A stretch of DNA of 64,000 bases from Microbacterium flavescens (GCF_018588945.1 NZ_JAFIWA010000003.1:310001-374000); one strand, 5' to 3'. Numbered from the stretch's first letter, positions 9,101-18,779 are shown. The notes: generated by a model not told the origin, from the sequence alone. Program-made: numbers and translations.

Positions 9101-10486
9101 GTGACCAGCTCGACTTCCTCTTCGCGCGCTCCGCGCGGAGCGTCGGGCAGCGCGGGCGCGCCGACCGCTCTCTTCCAGGGACAGACCCCGCTGGCGGTGC
9201 GGATGCGCCCGACATCCCTCGAGGAGGTCGCCGGGCAGGGGCATCTGCTGCGCCCCGGATCGCCGCTGGTCACCCTGGCCAATCCGGATGCCGCGGCCCG
9301 TGCGGCGACGTCGGTCATCCTGTGGGGACCCCCGGGCACCGGCAAGACCACGCTCGCGCAGGCGATCGCGCGCTCGTCCGGGCGCCGGTTCGTCGAACTG
9401 TCGGCGGTGACCGCCGGAGTGAAGGACGTCCGCGAAGTCATGCAGGAGGCGCTCACGCAGCGCGACCTGTACGGACAGTCGACGATCCTCTTCCTCGACG
9501 AGATCCACCGGTTCACCAAGGCGCAGCAGGATGCCCTGCTGCCGGGTGTCGAGAACGGCTGGGTCGTGCTCATCGCCGCCACGACCGAGAACCCGTCGTT
9601 CTCGGTGATCTCGCCGCTGCTGTCCCGCTCACTGCTGCTGACGCTCAAGCCGCTCACCGACGACGACCTGCGCCTGCTGATCGACCGCGCGGTCGCCGAC
9701 GCCCGGGGCCTCGCCGGCGCCGTGGCGCTGACCGACGAGGCCCGTGATGCCCTGGTGCGCTTGTCATCGGGCGACGCGCGGCGCGCGCTCACCGCGCTCG
9801 AGGCGGCCGCCTCCTTCGCCGAACCCACAGACGACGAGTCCGAGCCTCCGCAGATCACGCCCGAGCACGTCGCCCAGGCCGTCGATCGAGCCCTGCTGCG
9901 CTACGACCGTCAGGGCGATGAGCACTACGACGTGATCAGCGCGTTCATCAAGTCGATCCGGGGCTCCGACGTCGACGCCGCGATGCACTACCTCGCGCGC
10001 ATGATCGAGGCAGGGGAGGACCCGCGCTTCATCGCGCGCCGCCTGATCATCTCGGCGGCCGAAGACATCGGGCTCGCCGATCCGCAGGCGCTGCAGATCG
10101 CGGTGGCCGCCGCCGACGCCGTGCAGCTGATCGGCATGCCCGAAGGGCGCATCCCGCTGGCCGAGGCGACGGCGTATCTCGCCACCACGGCGAAGTCGAA
10201 CGCCGCCTATCTGGCGATCAACGCGGCGATCGCCGAGGTGCGGGCGGGCGGCTTCGGCCGCGTGCCGGTGCACCTCCGCGACGCGCACTACCCGGGTGCG
10301 AAGCGACTCGGCCACGGCAAGGGGTACGTCTACCCGCACGACTCCGAGGTGGGTGTCTCGCCGCAGCAGTACCTGCCCGACGAACTGCGCGGCCGGCGCT
10401 ACTACGAGCCGACCAACCACGGCCAGGAGCGCGACGTGCAGGCGCGGCTCGAGAAGATCCGGCGCATCCTGGCGGAGGACCGCTGA
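9101..10486 (+). CDS. rarA: RarA/MgsA replication-associated AAA+ ATPase
   Basis: RarA acts at stalled replication forks and is related to clamp-loader ATPases. The 461-residue protein has the Walker A motif GPPGTGKTT (about 76-84), the Walker B motif LFLDEIH (about 130-136), a sensor region and arginine finger, and the long helical C-terminal domain used for tetramer formation, with the conserved end region YPGAKRLGHGKGYVYPHD. The first 30 residues are Ser/Ala/Gly-rich and precede the conserved region starting RPTSLEEVAGQGHL. The start is GTG with no ribosome binding site, in keeping with the -10 box 6 nt upstream. Confidence 0.95.
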   Translation: MTSSTSSSRAPRGASGSAGAPTALFQGQTPLAVRMRPTSLEEVAGQGHLLRPGSPLVTLANPDAAARAATSVILWGPPGTGKTTLAQAIARSSGRRFVELSAVTAGVKDVREVMQEALTQRDLYGQSTILFLDEIHRFTKAQQDALLPGVENGWVVLIAATTENPSFSVISPLLSRSLLLTLKPLTDDDLRLLIDRAVADARGLAGAVALTDEARDALVRLSSGDARRALTALEAAASFAEPTDDESEPPQITPEHVAQAVDRALLRYDRQGDEHYDVISAFIKSIRGSDVDAAMHYLARMIEAGEDPRFIARRLIISAAEDIGLADPQALQIAVAAADAVQLIGMPEGRIPLAEATAYLATTAKSNAAYLAINAAIAEVRAGGFGRVPVHLRDAHYPGAKRLGHGKGYVYPHDSEVGVSPQQYLPDELRGRRYYEPTNHGQERDVQARLEKIRRILAEDR

Positions 10487-10527
10487 GGCGCGGCATCCGC
10501 TCTCCTCGTCGCCGAACCGCTGTCTGT

Positions 10528-10533
10528 TAGACT
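10528..10533 (+). promoter_or_regulatory. -10 box for rpsD
   Basis: TAGACT sits in the 197-nt gap between rarA and rpsD and predicts a start near 10540. That leaves a leader of about 144 nt, long for this window. A small CTCG-AAAC-CGAG hairpin followed by TTTT (10541-10556) lies at the start of the leader. Confidence 0.45.
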
Positions 10534-10683
10534 TGACCGGCTCGAAACCGAGTTTTCGGGCATCCCCTCTCTTCTTCACCTACCTTCCGGCATGCCCCGG
10601 CGTGCATCCCGGACAGGGCGAAGAGACCGAGATACGTCCGCGAGCCGTGATCGACACGGCCGCGTCATCGAAAGGAACACTTC

Positions 10684-11313
10684 GTGGCAACGAAGTCCCA
10701 GGACCGCCGCAAGGTCCGTCTGTCCCGCGCCCTCGGCGTGGCACTCACCCCGAAGGCCGCCCGCTACCTCGAGAAGCGTCCCTACGCTCCGGGCGAGCAC
10801 GGCCGCACCAAGCGCAAGCAGGACAGCGACTACGCCGTCCGTCTCCGCGAGAAGCAGCGTCTGCGCGAGCAGTACGGCATCCGCGAGAAGCAGATGCGCA
10901 ACACGTTCAACGAGGCCCGCCGCACCCAGGGCCTGACCGGTGAGAACCTCGTCGAGCTCCTCGAGATGCGTCTCGACGCCCTCGTGCTCCGTTCGGGCTT
11001 CGCCCGCACGACCGCACAGGCGCGCCAGCTCGTCGTGCACCGTCACATCCTCGTCGACGGCCAGCTCGTCGACCGCCCGTCGTTCCGCGTGAAGCCGGGT
11101 CAGATCATCCACGTCAAGGCCAAGAGCGAGGGCACCGAGCCCTTCCAGGTCGCAGCCGCCGGCGGTCACGCCGAGGTCCTGCCGCCCGTTCCGGCCTACC
11201 TCGAGGTCGAGCTCGACAAGCTTCAGGCGCGTCTCGTGCGTCGCCCGAAGCGCGCCGAGGTCCCCGTGGTCGGCGACGTCCAGCTGGTCGTCGAGTACTA
11301 CGCCGCTCGATAG
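10684..11313 (+). CDS. rpsD: 30S ribosomal protein S4
   Basis: S4 is a primary 16S rRNA-binding protein that nucleates assembly of the small subunit. The 209-residue product contains the N-terminal S4 domain and the S4 RNA-binding fold (about 95-160, with LRSGFARTTAQARQLVVHRHILVDG split around it). It has no cysteines, so it is the zinc-independent form. The start is GTG with GAAAGGA upstream. It stands apart from the alpha operon here, between rarA and alaS. A stable hairpin terminator follows. Confidence 0.97.
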   Translation: MATKSQDRRKVRLSRALGVALTPKAARYLEKRPYAPGEHGRTKRKQDSDYAVRLREKQRLREQYGIREKQMRNTFNEARRTQGLTGENLVELLEMRLDALVLRSGFARTTAQARQLVVHRHILVDGQLVDRPSFRVKPGQIIHVKAKSEGTEPFQVAAAGGHAEVLPPVPAYLEVELDKLQARLVRRPKRAEVPVVGDVQLVVEYYAAR

Positions 11314-11325
11314 AGCGCCGAAGTC

Positions 11326-11363
11326 GGTTGTCGAGTAGGTCGCTTTGCGACCGTATCGAGACA
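11326..11363. repeat. Imperfect palindromic intergenic repeat (REP-like)
   Basis: The segment begins GGTTGTCGAGTA and ends TATCGAGACA around a perfect GGTCGC-TTT-GCGACC hairpin. It resembles the short palindromic elements with GAGTA...TATCGA arms that are scattered between genes in Micrococcales genomes. I see only one clear copy in this window, so the assignment rests on remembered resemblance. Confidence 0.5.
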
Positions 11364-11392
11364 CGCGGCCCGCTAACCGCACGCAAGCACAC

Positions 11393-11430
11393 ACGGAGGG
11401 CGTCGGGATTCCCGACGCCCTCCGTCGTTT
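11393..11430 (+). terminator. Rho-independent-type terminator after rpsD
   Basis: A perfect 15-bp stem (11393-11407 with 11411-11425) closes on a 3-nt ATT loop and is followed by CGTTT. It ends the rpsD transcript and insulates the next promoter, which lies 11 nt downstream. Confidence 0.85.
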
Positions 11431-11435
11431 CCGCC

Positions 11436-11441
11436 TACGAT
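11436..11441 (+). promoter_or_regulatory. -10 box for the small protein gene at 11448
   Basis: TACGAT is followed by exactly 6 nt and an ATG that is in frame with the small membrane-protein gene. This is consistent with a leaderless transcript. Confidence 0.45.
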
Positions 11442-11447
11442 GGTGGG

Positions 11448-11768
11448 ATGCCGCGCCCCGCGGCTCCGCGAGGAAGTGGTGACATGAAGAACGTGCTGTG
11501 GTTCCTGTTCGGCATCGCCGGCGGGTTCGTCGTCGCACACCTCATGAACAAGGACCCGCGGGGTCACGAGATCCTCGCCGAGGTCGATGCCCGCATCACC
11601 GAGTTCACCGACCGCATCGGCGACGCGTACCGCGAGCAGGAGGCCCACATGTCGGGCCTGGTCGACGATGTGAAGGATGCGGCCGCCGACGCCGTCGAGG
11701 CCGCCCGGGCCGCGGCATCCGAAGCCGTCGACACCGCGGCCGACACGGCCAAGAAGCTCACCGACTGA
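11448..11768 (+). CDS. Small membrane-anchored Ala-rich helical protein
   Basis: The 106-residue product has a hydrophobic segment (about 14-31, VLWFLFGIAGGFVVAHL) and then a long amphipathic, Ala-rich helix to the C-terminus. It resembles the small proteins found between rpsD and alaS in related actinobacteria; no function is known to me. Two starts are plausible. ATG 11448 sits 6 nt after a -10 hexamer (leaderless), and ATG 11484 follows a GAGGAA ribosome binding site. Both are in frame and would give 106 or 94 residues. I list the longer one. Confidence 0.7.
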   Translation: MPRPAAPRGSGDMKNVLWFLFGIAGGFVVAHLMNKDPRGHEILAEVDARITEFTDRIGDAYREQEAHMSGLVDDVKDAAADAVEAARAAASEAVDTAADTAKKLTD

Positions 11769-11830
11769 CCCAGCGGACCCGCTGCCCCCTTCACGGGGGA
11801 GTGGACCGCGCGCTTTTGCGAGGATCCCGA

Positions 11831-14488
11831 ATGAAGACCGCCGAGATCGCCCAGCGCTTCCTCGACTACTTCCAGAAGAACGGGCACACGATCGTCCCCT
11901 CCGCCTCCCTGGTGACGGACGACCCGGCCCTGCTCTTCACCGTCGCCGGCATGGTGCCGTTCATCCCGTACCTGAGCGGCGATGTGCCGGCACCGTACCC
12001 GCGCGCGGCCGACAACCAGAAGTGCATCCGGCTGAACGACATCGAAGAGGTCGGCAAGACGCCGCGTCACGGCACGTTCTTCCAGATGCTCGGCAACTGG
12101 TCGTTCGGCGACTACTTCAAAGAGGGCGCGATCCGCTACGCGTGGGACCTCCTCACGAGCCCCGAGTCCGAGGGCGGACTCGGCTTCGACCAGAAGGACC
12201 TCTGGGTCACCGTCTACGAAGAGGACGACGAGGCCCACGACCTCTGGCTGAAGCTCACCGACCTGCCCGAGGAGCGCATCCAGCGGCTCGGCAAGGACAC
12301 GAACTACTGGAGCACCGGTCTTCCCGGTCCGGCCGGTCCGTGCTCGGAGATCTTCTTCGACCGCGGACCGGAGTACGGCATCGACGGCGGTCCCGCCACC
12401 GACGACGACCGCTACGTCGAGATCTGGAATCTCGTCTTCATGCAGTACGAGATCACGAACGTCCGCTCGAAGTACGACTTCGACATCGTCGGCGAGCTGC
12501 CGAACAAGAACATCGACACCGGCATGGGGCTGGAGCGCATCGCGTTCATCAAGCAGGGCGTCGACAACATGTACGAGACCGACCAGGTGCGTCCCGTGCT
12601 CGATCGCGCCGTCGCCCTCTCGGGCCGCACCTACGGAGCCGATCACGTCGACGACGTCCGCTTCCGCGTGGTAGCCGACCACGTGCGCTCCTCGCTGATG
12701 CTCATGTCCGACGGCGTGACGCCCTCCAACGACGGGCGCGGCTACATCCTGCGTCGCCTCATGCGCCGCGCGATCCGTTCCATGCGCCAGCTGGGCGTGG
12801 ACGGCCCGACGTTCGCCGAACTGTTCGCCGCGTCGCGCGACGCGATGAAGGACGTCTACCCCGAGGTCGAGGCGGACTACGCCCGCATCTCGCAGTACGC
12901 GCTGGCAGAGGAGGAGACCTTCCTCCGCACGCTCGCCGCCGGCTCGAGCATCCTCGACGACTCCGTCGCGCAGACCAAGCGCGACGGCGGCACCGCGCTG
13001 GCCGGTGCGGAGGCGTTCCTGCTCCACGACACCTACGGATTCCCGATCGACCTGACCCTCGAGATCGCCGAGGAGGCGGGGCTCACGGTCGACCGCGCCG
13101 CGTTCGACACGCTCATGCAGGAGCAGCGCGCACGCGCGAAGGCCGACGCGCGGTCGCGCAAGCGTCAGCTGGCCGACACGAGCGTCTACCGCGACTTCCG
13201 CGCGAAGGGCGAGACGGTCTTCACCGGGTACACCGACCTCGAGACCGAGTCGCGGGTGCTGGGCATCCTCGTCGACGGCGCGTCCGTCAGCCGCGCCGCG
13301 ACGGGTCAGATCGCCGAGGTCATCCTCGCCGAGACGGCGCTCTACGCCGAGTCGGGCGGCCAGGTCGCCGACAAGGGCGTGATCATCGGGCCCGGCTACG
13401 AGCTCGACGTGCTCGACGTGCAGAAGCCGGTCGCCGGCCTCATCAGCCACACGGTAGAGGTGACTACCGGTGAGGTCGCCCTCGACCAGCCCGCGACGAC
13501 GGTGGTGGATGCGGCGAACCGCCGCGCCGCGCGCCAGGCGCACTCCGCGACCCACCTCGTGCACGCCGCGCTGCGAGACACCCTCGGCAAGACGGCCACG
13601 CAGGCGGGCTCGCTCAACCGGGCGGGGTACATGCGCTTCGACTTCACCTGGGGCCAGTCCCTCTCGGATGCGACGAAGAGCGAGATCGAGGAGATCGCCA
13701 ACAACGCGGTCCGCGACAACCTGGCAGTGACCACCCGCGTGCTCGCGCTCGACGAGGCCAAGTCGCTCGGCGCCATGGCCCTCTTCGGCGAGAAGTACGG
13801 CGACACCGTGCGCATGGTCGACATCGGCGGCCCGTGGTCGCGCGAGCTGTGTGCGGGAACGCACGTGTCGACGAGCGCCGAGGTCGGGCTCATCAGCCTG
13901 GTCGGCGAGTCGTCGGTCGGCGCGTCCAACCGACGCGTCGAAGCGCTCGTCGGGCTGGACGCCTTCCGCTCCCTCGCGGCAGAGCGGGCGATCGTGTCGC
14001 AGCTCACCTCGTCGCTCAAGACGCCTCGCGACCAGCTGCCCGCTCGGATCGCCGAGCTGACCGCCAGCCTCAAGGCGGCCGAGAAGAAGATCGCCTCGTT
14101 CGAGGCCAAGGCCCTCGGCGATCGTCTCCCGGCACTCGCTGCGTCCGCGTCGACGGTCGGCGGCCAGCTGGTCGTCGCCGAGTCGCTCGGCGCGGCATCG
14201 TCCGCCGACGACGTCCGCTCGCTGGCTCTGCAGGTGCGCGAGCGTCTCGGCGCGCAGGCTGCCGTCGTCGCGCTCGGCGCCGAGGTCGGCGGCCGCGCCG
14301 TCGTCATCGTCGCCACGAACGACGCCGCACGGACGGCCGGCGCGAAGGCCGGACCGCTCGCGAAAGCCGCGGCTGCGGTTCTCGGCGGTGGCGGGGGCGG
14401 TCGCGACGACATCGCCCAGGGCGGGGGGACGGATGCCTCGGCCCTGCCTGCGGCGCTCACCGCGGTGAAGGACGCGCTCGGCGCGTGA
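11831..14488 (+). CDS. alaS: Alanyl-tRNA synthetase
   Basis: AlaRS charges tRNA-Ala and clears mischarged Ser/Gly. The 885-residue product has the class II catalytic core (about 1-250), the tRNA-recognition domain, the editing domain with its zinc-binding residues His571, His575, Cys674 and His678 (HSATH and CAGTH motifs), and the C-terminal oligomerisation/C-Ala domain with a Gly-rich GGGGGGRDD stretch. I chose ATG 11831 because conserved homology begins at MKTAEI and GAGGAT precedes it. The stop overlaps the ruvX GTG by 4 nt. Confidence 0.97.
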   Translation: MKTAEIAQRFLDYFQKNGHTIVPSASLVTDDPALLFTVAGMVPFIPYLSGDVPAPYPRAADNQKCIRLNDIEEVGKTPRHGTFFQMLGNWSFGDYFKEGAIRYAWDLLTSPESEGGLGFDQKDLWVTVYEEDDEAHDLWLKLTDLPEERIQRLGKDTNYWSTGLPGPAGPCSEIFFDRGPEYGIDGGPATDDDRYVEIWNLVFMQYEITNVRSKYDFDIVGELPNKNIDTGMGLERIAFIKQGVDNMYETDQVRPVLDRAVALSGRTYGADHVDDVRFRVVADHVRSSLMLMSDGVTPSNDGRGYILRRLMRRAIRSMRQLGVDGPTFAELFAASRDAMKDVYPEVEADYARISQYALAEEETFLRTLAAGSSILDDSVAQTKRDGGTALAGAEAFLLHDTYGFPIDLTLEIAEEAGLTVDRAAFDTLMQEQRARAKADARSRKRQLADTSVYRDFRAKGETVFTGYTDLETESRVLGILVDGASVSRAATGQIAEVILAETALYAESGGQVADKGVIIGPGYELDVLDVQKPVAGLISHTVEVTTGEVALDQPATTVVDAANRRAARQAHSATHLVHAALRDTLGKTATQAGSLNRAGYMRFDFTWGQSLSDATKSEIEEIANNAVRDNLAVTTRVLALDEAKSLGAMALFGEKYGDTVRMVDIGGPWSRELCAGTHVSTSAEVGLISLVGESSVGASNRRVEALVGLDAFRSLAAERAIVSQLTSSLKTPRDQLPARIAELTASLKAAEKKIASFEAKALGDRLPALAASASTVGGQLVVAESLGAASSADDVRSLALQVRERLGAQAAVVALGAEVGGRAVVIVATNDAARTAGAKAGPLAKAAAAVLGGGGGGRDDIAQGGGTDASALPAALTAVKDALGA

Positions 14489-14952
14489 GCGGGTTCCGTC
14501 GCGGGGTACGTCTCGGCATCGACGTCGGTAAGGCGCGTGTCGGCGTTGCGCGATGCGATCCGGACGGGCTGCTGGCCACGCCCGTCGAGACCGTGACGCG
14601 GGACGACGGTGCGGTGGCGCGCGTCACGGCACTCGCCGACGAGCACTCCGCCGTCGAGATCCTCGTGGGGCTGCCGCTCAATCTCCGAGGTGAGGACACC
14701 GCCTCCACCGCCGACGCCCGGGACTTCGCGGCGGCCGTGGCCGCGGCATCCGCTCTGCCCGTGAGGCTCGTCGACGAGCGGCTCTCGACCGTCTCCGCCC
14801 ATGCGGCTCTGCGCGATTCGGGTCGATCACAGCGATCTTCTCGTAGCATTGTGGATCAGGTCGCCGCGGTCGTGCTGCTCCAGCAAGCACTCGACGTCGA
14901 GAAGAGCACCGGCCGACCACCCGGCACCCCCGTCCCCCAGGAGCCCGCCTGA
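14485..14952 (+). CDS. ruvX: RuvX/YqgF-family Holliday junction resolvase-like nuclease
   Basis: The family has an RNase H-like fold and has been linked to Holliday junction resolution and to pre-16S rRNA 5' processing. The 155-residue product shows the N-terminal acidic motif LGIDVGKARVGVA (about 9-21), the middle motif ILVGLPLNLRG, and VDERLST near residue 100, followed by a C-terminal Asp region (IVDQVAAVVLLQ). The GTG start overlaps the alaS stop (GTGA), and mltG starts 1 nt after its stop. Confidence 0.92.
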   Translation: MSGFRRGVRLGIDVGKARVGVARCDPDGLLATPVETVTRDDGAVARVTALADEHSAVEILVGLPLNLRGEDTASTADARDFAAAVAAASALPVRLVDERLSTVSAHAALRDSGRSQRSSRSIVDQVAAVVLLQQALDVEKSTGRPPGTPVPQEPA

Positions 14953-14953
14953 C

Positions 14954-16675
14954 ATGCCCGAGACCCCGTCTGGAGATCCGTTCGCGGATCTGTTCGGCAA
15001 GCTTCCCGACCCTCGTTCCCGCGACCTCCGACGCACCGGGGACGACGCCGGCTACGGCGCGCGTCCGGGCGATCGCGGCAGCCACGACACGGCAGCGGCG
15101 GAAACCGCACCGCGGTCCCGCCGGGAACTGCGCGCAGCGGCGGCCGGGCTCGGCTCAGCCGGCAGCGACACGCCTGCACCCGCCGCACCGCACGAGCCGG
15201 CGCCTCGCGAGCGGGCCGCCGAGCCGGCGCCGACGGTCGCCGTGCCCGCGCAGCCCCCGACCGATGCCGTGCTCGACGAGTCGGGCATGCTGGCGCACCC
15301 GCGCCCGTACACGCCGAGCGTCTCCGACGAAGAAGACGACGACTCCTGGATGATCGCCGACGAGGCTGCCCCAGCGCTGCCGTACAGCCGGACGGGTTCC
15401 ACCCCGGTGGTGCCGGCGGCCGAGGCTCCGGCGGACTCGTCGTTCGCCGCCCGTGCTTCGGCCGCCAGCGGGCGGTCGGCGGGTTCGCCGACCCTCGAGG
15501 ACCTCTTCAGCGGCCACAGCTCCACTGACGACCTGGGCGCGCCGCCGCCCCCGAAGGACAAGCGCAAGCGGCGCATCGGCGGCTGGATCGCGCTCGGCGT
15601 CATCCTGCTCATCCTCGGCGGCGTCGCCGGCGGCGCCTGGTACGTCTGGACGACGTACGAGGACAAGGTGCGCGAGGTCATGGGCTGGGAGGAGCCGAAG
15701 GACTTCGAGGAGGGCCTCGCGAACGGCGAGGTCTTCGTCACGGTGAACGAGGGCGACACCGGCATGCCGATCTCGCAGACCCTCTACGACGCGGGCGTGA
15801 CCAAGACCCCCGACGCGTTCTACGACTACCTGATCGACTCGGGCGAGAACCCGCCGTTCGTGCCGGGCGTCTTCAAGCTTCAGAAGCAGATGACGTCTGA
15901 GGCGGCGCTGACTGCTCTGCTCGACCCCGCGAACAAGATGGAGAACACGGCGCAGCTGCGCGAGGGGCTGACCGTCGAGCAGTCGCTGCCGCTGCTGGCG
16001 GAGGGCACGGGCATCCCGCTCGAGGACTTCCAGGCGGCCGTGGCGGACTCGTCCGTCTACGGCGTCACGCCCGATCCCGACATCGTCGCGGCGGGCGGGC
16101 AGCCTCTCGAGGGCTGGCTCTTCCCCGCGACCTACACCTTCAACCCCGATGTCACGGCCGAGCAGGTCATCCAGACGCTCGTCGACCGCACGGTGCAGTC
16201 TCTCGACGCGGCCGGAGTGGCTGCCGACGATCGGCAGCGCGTGCTCACGGTCGCCTCCATCATCGAGCGCGAAGCCCGCTACGAGGCCGACATGCAGAAG
16301 GTCGCCACGGTGATCGCGAACCGCATGGATCCGGACAATCAGGAGACGTTCGGACTGCTTCAGATGGACTCGACGGCGCAGTACGGCTTCGGTGAGATGC
16401 ACGACGGTTCGGCGAGCACATCGGAGGAGGCGCAGTTCGACCCGAATCCGTGGAATACGTACGTGCATGCCGGCCTTCCCGTCGGACCGATCTCCAACCC
16501 GGGCGACGCGGCGATCTCGGCGGTGATGAACCCGTCCGGCGGTGACTGGATGTACTTCGTCACGGTGAACCTCGACACCGGCGAGACGGTGTTCACGACG
16601 AATCTGGCCGATCACGAGCGCGCTCGTGCCCAGTGGATCGAATGGTGCGAGGCTCACCCGGACTCGGGGTGCTGA
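14954..16675 (+). CDS. mltG: Endolytic transglycosylase MltG
   Basis: MltG cleaves nascent glycan strands and is thought to set peptidoglycan strand length. The 573-residue product has a long cytosolic, disordered N-terminus rich in Pro, Ala and Asp (about 1-205), one membrane helix (about 213-236) and an extracytoplasmic YceG domain. The catalytic Glu lies in the IIEREARYEADM segment, and the NTYVHAGLPVGPISNPG segment is the family's conserved C-terminal motif. The long cytosolic tail is usual for actinobacterial forms. The aroE start overlaps its 3' end by 7 nt. Confidence 0.94.
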   Translation: MPETPSGDPFADLFGKLPDPRSRDLRRTGDDAGYGARPGDRGSHDTAAAETAPRSRRELRAAAAGLGSAGSDTPAPAAPHEPAPRERAAEPAPTVAVPAQPPTDAVLDESGMLAHPRPYTPSVSDEEDDDSWMIADEAAPALPYSRTGSTPVVPAAEAPADSSFAARASAASGRSAGSPTLEDLFSGHSSTDDLGAPPPPKDKRKRRIGGWIALGVILLILGGVAGGAWYVWTTYEDKVREVMGWEEPKDFEEGLANGEVFVTVNEGDTGMPISQTLYDAGVTKTPDAFYDYLIDSGENPPFVPGVFKLQKQMTSEAALTALLDPANKMENTAQLREGLTVEQSLPLLAEGTGIPLEDFQAAVADSSVYGVTPDPDIVAAGGQPLEGWLFPATYTFNPDVTAEQVIQTLVDRTVQSLDAAGVAADDRQRVLTVASIIEREARYEADMQKVATVIANRMDPDNQETFGLLQMDSTAQYGFGEMHDGSASTSEEAQFDPNPWNTYVHAGLPVGPISNPGDAAISAVMNPSGGDWMYFVTVNLDTGETVFTTNLADHERARAQWIEWCEAHPDSGC

Positions 16676-17514
16676 CCGCCCGCGCCACGCGCCTCGAGGT
16701 GTGGGGCGATCCGATCGCGCACAGCCGGTCGCCTCAGCTCCACGCCGCGGCCTACGCCGTGCTCGGGCTGCCGTGGTCGTACGGCAGACGTCGCGTCGAC
16801 GAGGCGTCCTTCGCGAGCGAGCTCGCGGGCCTCGATGCGTCCTGGCGGGGCCTCTCGCTCACCATGCCGCTCAAAGGCGTCGCCCATGCCGCCGCCGGCG
16901 GGCTCGACCGCCGCGCCGAGCTGACCGGCGCGGTCAACACCCTGCTCCTCGACGGCAGCGGACCGCGGGGCTTCAACACCGACGTCGGCGGCCTCGTGCG
17001 TGCCCTCGCCGACGAGCACATCACGCGCGTCGACGAGGCCCGTATCGTGGGCGCAGGCGCGACGGCCACCTCCGCGCTGGTCGCGCTCTCCGAACTGGGC
17101 GCGAGGCGCGTCGACGTCGTCGCCCGACGCCCCGAAGCAGTCACGCGACTCGCCGAGCTCGGTCGGCGCCTGCACATCGACGTGACGACGACGCCGTTCG
17201 AGGCATCCGCTCGCCCTTCCGTGCCCGTCACGATCGCGACGCTCCCGGGCGACGCACCGGTGGCGGATGCCGCGGCCGACGCTCTGGCGACATCGGGCGG
17301 CCTGCTGTTCGACGTCGTGTACGGGCAGTGGCCGACGACGCTGTCCGCGGCGTGGCAGCGCGTCGGCGCACCAGCGGTGCCGGGCCTCGGGATGCTGCTG
17401 CACCAGGCGGTGCTGCAGGTGCGGATCTTCGCGACGGGCGACGTCGAGGCGCCGCTGCCCGACGAGGAGGCCGCGATCGCCGCGATGCGCCGCGCCCTCG
17501 AGACGACGGTCTGA
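16669..17514 (+). CDS. aroE: Shikimate dehydrogenase
   Basis: AroE reduces 3-dehydroshikimate to shikimate with NADPH. The 281-residue product shows the substrate motif SRSPQLH, the catalytic lysine in TMPLKG, NTDVGG, and the nucleotide-binding turn GAGATATSA. It is the first of four consecutive shikimate genes. I chose GTG 16669, which overlaps mltG by 7 nt; an upstream ATG would extend deep into mltG and adds no conserved sequence. Confidence 0.94.
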   Translation: MLTARATRLEVWGDPIAHSRSPQLHAAAYAVLGLPWSYGRRRVDEASFASELAGLDASWRGLSLTMPLKGVAHAAAGGLDRRAELTGAVNTLLLDGSGPRGFNTDVGGLVRALADEHITRVDEARIVGAGATATSALVALSELGARRVDVVARRPEAVTRLAELGRRLHIDVTTTPFEASARPSVPVTIATLPGDAPVADAAADALATSGGLLFDVVYGQWPTTLSAAWQRVGAPAVPGLGMLLHQAVLQVRIFATGDVEAPLPDEEAAIAAMRRALETTV

Positions 17515-17537
17515 CGTAACGGTCCTCCCGCACGTGG

Positions 17538-17543
17538 GAGACT
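17538..17543 (+). promoter_or_regulatory. -10 box for leaderless aroC
   Basis: GAGACT is followed by exactly 6 nt and the aroC ATG. The first base departs from TANNNT, so confidence is lower than for the other leaderless candidates. Confidence 0.35.
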
Positions 17544-17549
17544 GGACCA

Positions 17550-18779
17550 ATGCTCCGCGTGCTCACGGCCGGCGAATCGCACGGCCCCGAACTCGTCGCC
17601 ATCATGGAGGGACTCCCTTCGGGCGTCCCGATCTCCGGCGCCGCCATCCAGGCCGACCTCGAGCGTCGCAAGCTCGGCTACGGCCGCGGTTCGCGCATGA
17701 AGTTCGAGCAGGACGAGCTGACGATCTCCTCCGGCGTCGTGCACGGCACCAGCCTCGGCAGCCCGATCGCCCTGCGCATCGGCAACACCGAATGGCCGAA
17801 GTGGGTCGAGGTCATGAGCCCCGAGCCGGTCGAGCTCACCGAGAAGTCCCGCGGTCGCGGCGCCGCGCTCACGCGCCCGCGCCCGGGCCACGCCGACCTG
17901 GTCGGGATGCAGAAGTACGACTTCGACGAGGCACGACCGATCCTCGAGCGTGCGAGCGCCCGAGAGACGGCGGCGCGCGTCGCCCTCGGAGCTGTCGCCC
18001 GGGCGTTCCTGTCGGAGCTCGGCATCCGCCTCGTCAGCCACACGCTGTCGATCGGCCCCGTCCGGGTTCCCGACGGGGCGACGCTGCCGACGCCGGATGA
18101 CGTCGCGGCGCTCGATGCTGATCCGCTCCGCTGCTTCGACGCCGCCACGAGCGAGCGCATGGTGGCCGAGGTCGACGACGCCCGAAAGGACGGCGACACG
18201 CTCGGAGGGATCGTCGAGGTGCTCGCCTACGGCCTGCCGCCGGGGCTCGGATCGCACGTCCACTGGGACCGCCGCCTCGACGGCAAGCTCGCCCAGGCGC
18301 TCATGAGCGTCCAGGCGATCAAGGGGGTCGAGGTCGGCGACGGCTTCCTCACGACCACGCGCCGCGGCTCGCAGGCGCACGACGAGCTCTTCGCGACCGG
18401 TGACGGCATCGCCCGGTCGTCCGACAAGGCCGGCGGCACCGAAGGCGGGATGTCGACCGGGACGGTCCTCCGCGTGCGGGCCGGCATGAAGCCCATCGCG
18501 ACGGTGCCCAAGGCGCTGCGGACGGTGGATGTCGCCACCGGCGACACCGCGTCGGCGCACCACCAGCGCTCCGACGTCTGCGCCGTGCCGGCCGCTGGAG
18601 TGGTGGCCGAGGCCATGGTCGCGATCGTCCTCGCCGATGTCGTCCTGGAGAAGTTCGGCGGCGACAGCGTCGCGGAGACCCGCCGCAACCTCGAGGCCTA
18701 CGTCGCCGCGATCCCCGACGCGCTCCGCACAGCCGGCGCCAGCGACGCCGCGCTCGCCCAGCATGACCTCGCCCTCTAG
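17550..18779 (+). CDS. aroC: Chorismate synthase
   Basis: AroC converts EPSP to chorismate using reduced FMN. The 409-residue product begins [16 protein letters not shown], which carries the first family signature. It also has [17 protein letters not shown] (second signature region) and the late FMN-binding segment around [17 protein letters not shown]. Length is normal. Its 3' end overlaps aroK by 17 nt. Confidence 0.97.
   Translation: MLRVLTAGESHGPELVAIMEGLPSGVPISGAAIQADLERRKLGYGRGSRMKFEQDELTISSGVVHGTSLGSPIALRIGNTEWPKWVEVMSPEPVELTEKSRGRGAALTRPRPGHADLVGMQKYDFDEARPILERASARETAARVALGAVARAFLSELGIRLVSHTLSIGPVRVPDGATLPTPDDVAALDADPLRCFDAATSERMVAEVDDARKDGDTLGGIVEVLAYGLPPGLGSHVHWDRRLDGKLAQALMSVQAIKGVEVGDGFLTTTRRGSQAHDELFATGDGIARSSDKAGGTEGGMSTGTVLRVRAGMKPIATVPKALRTVDVATGDTASAHHQRSDVCAVPAAGVVAEAMVAIVLADVVLEKFGGDSVAETRRNLEAYVAAIPDALRTAGASDAALAQHDLAL

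Noticed and set aside
11769..11830. T-box leader before alaS
   Set aside because: The gap is only 62 nt, far too short, and lacks the conserved T-box sequence.
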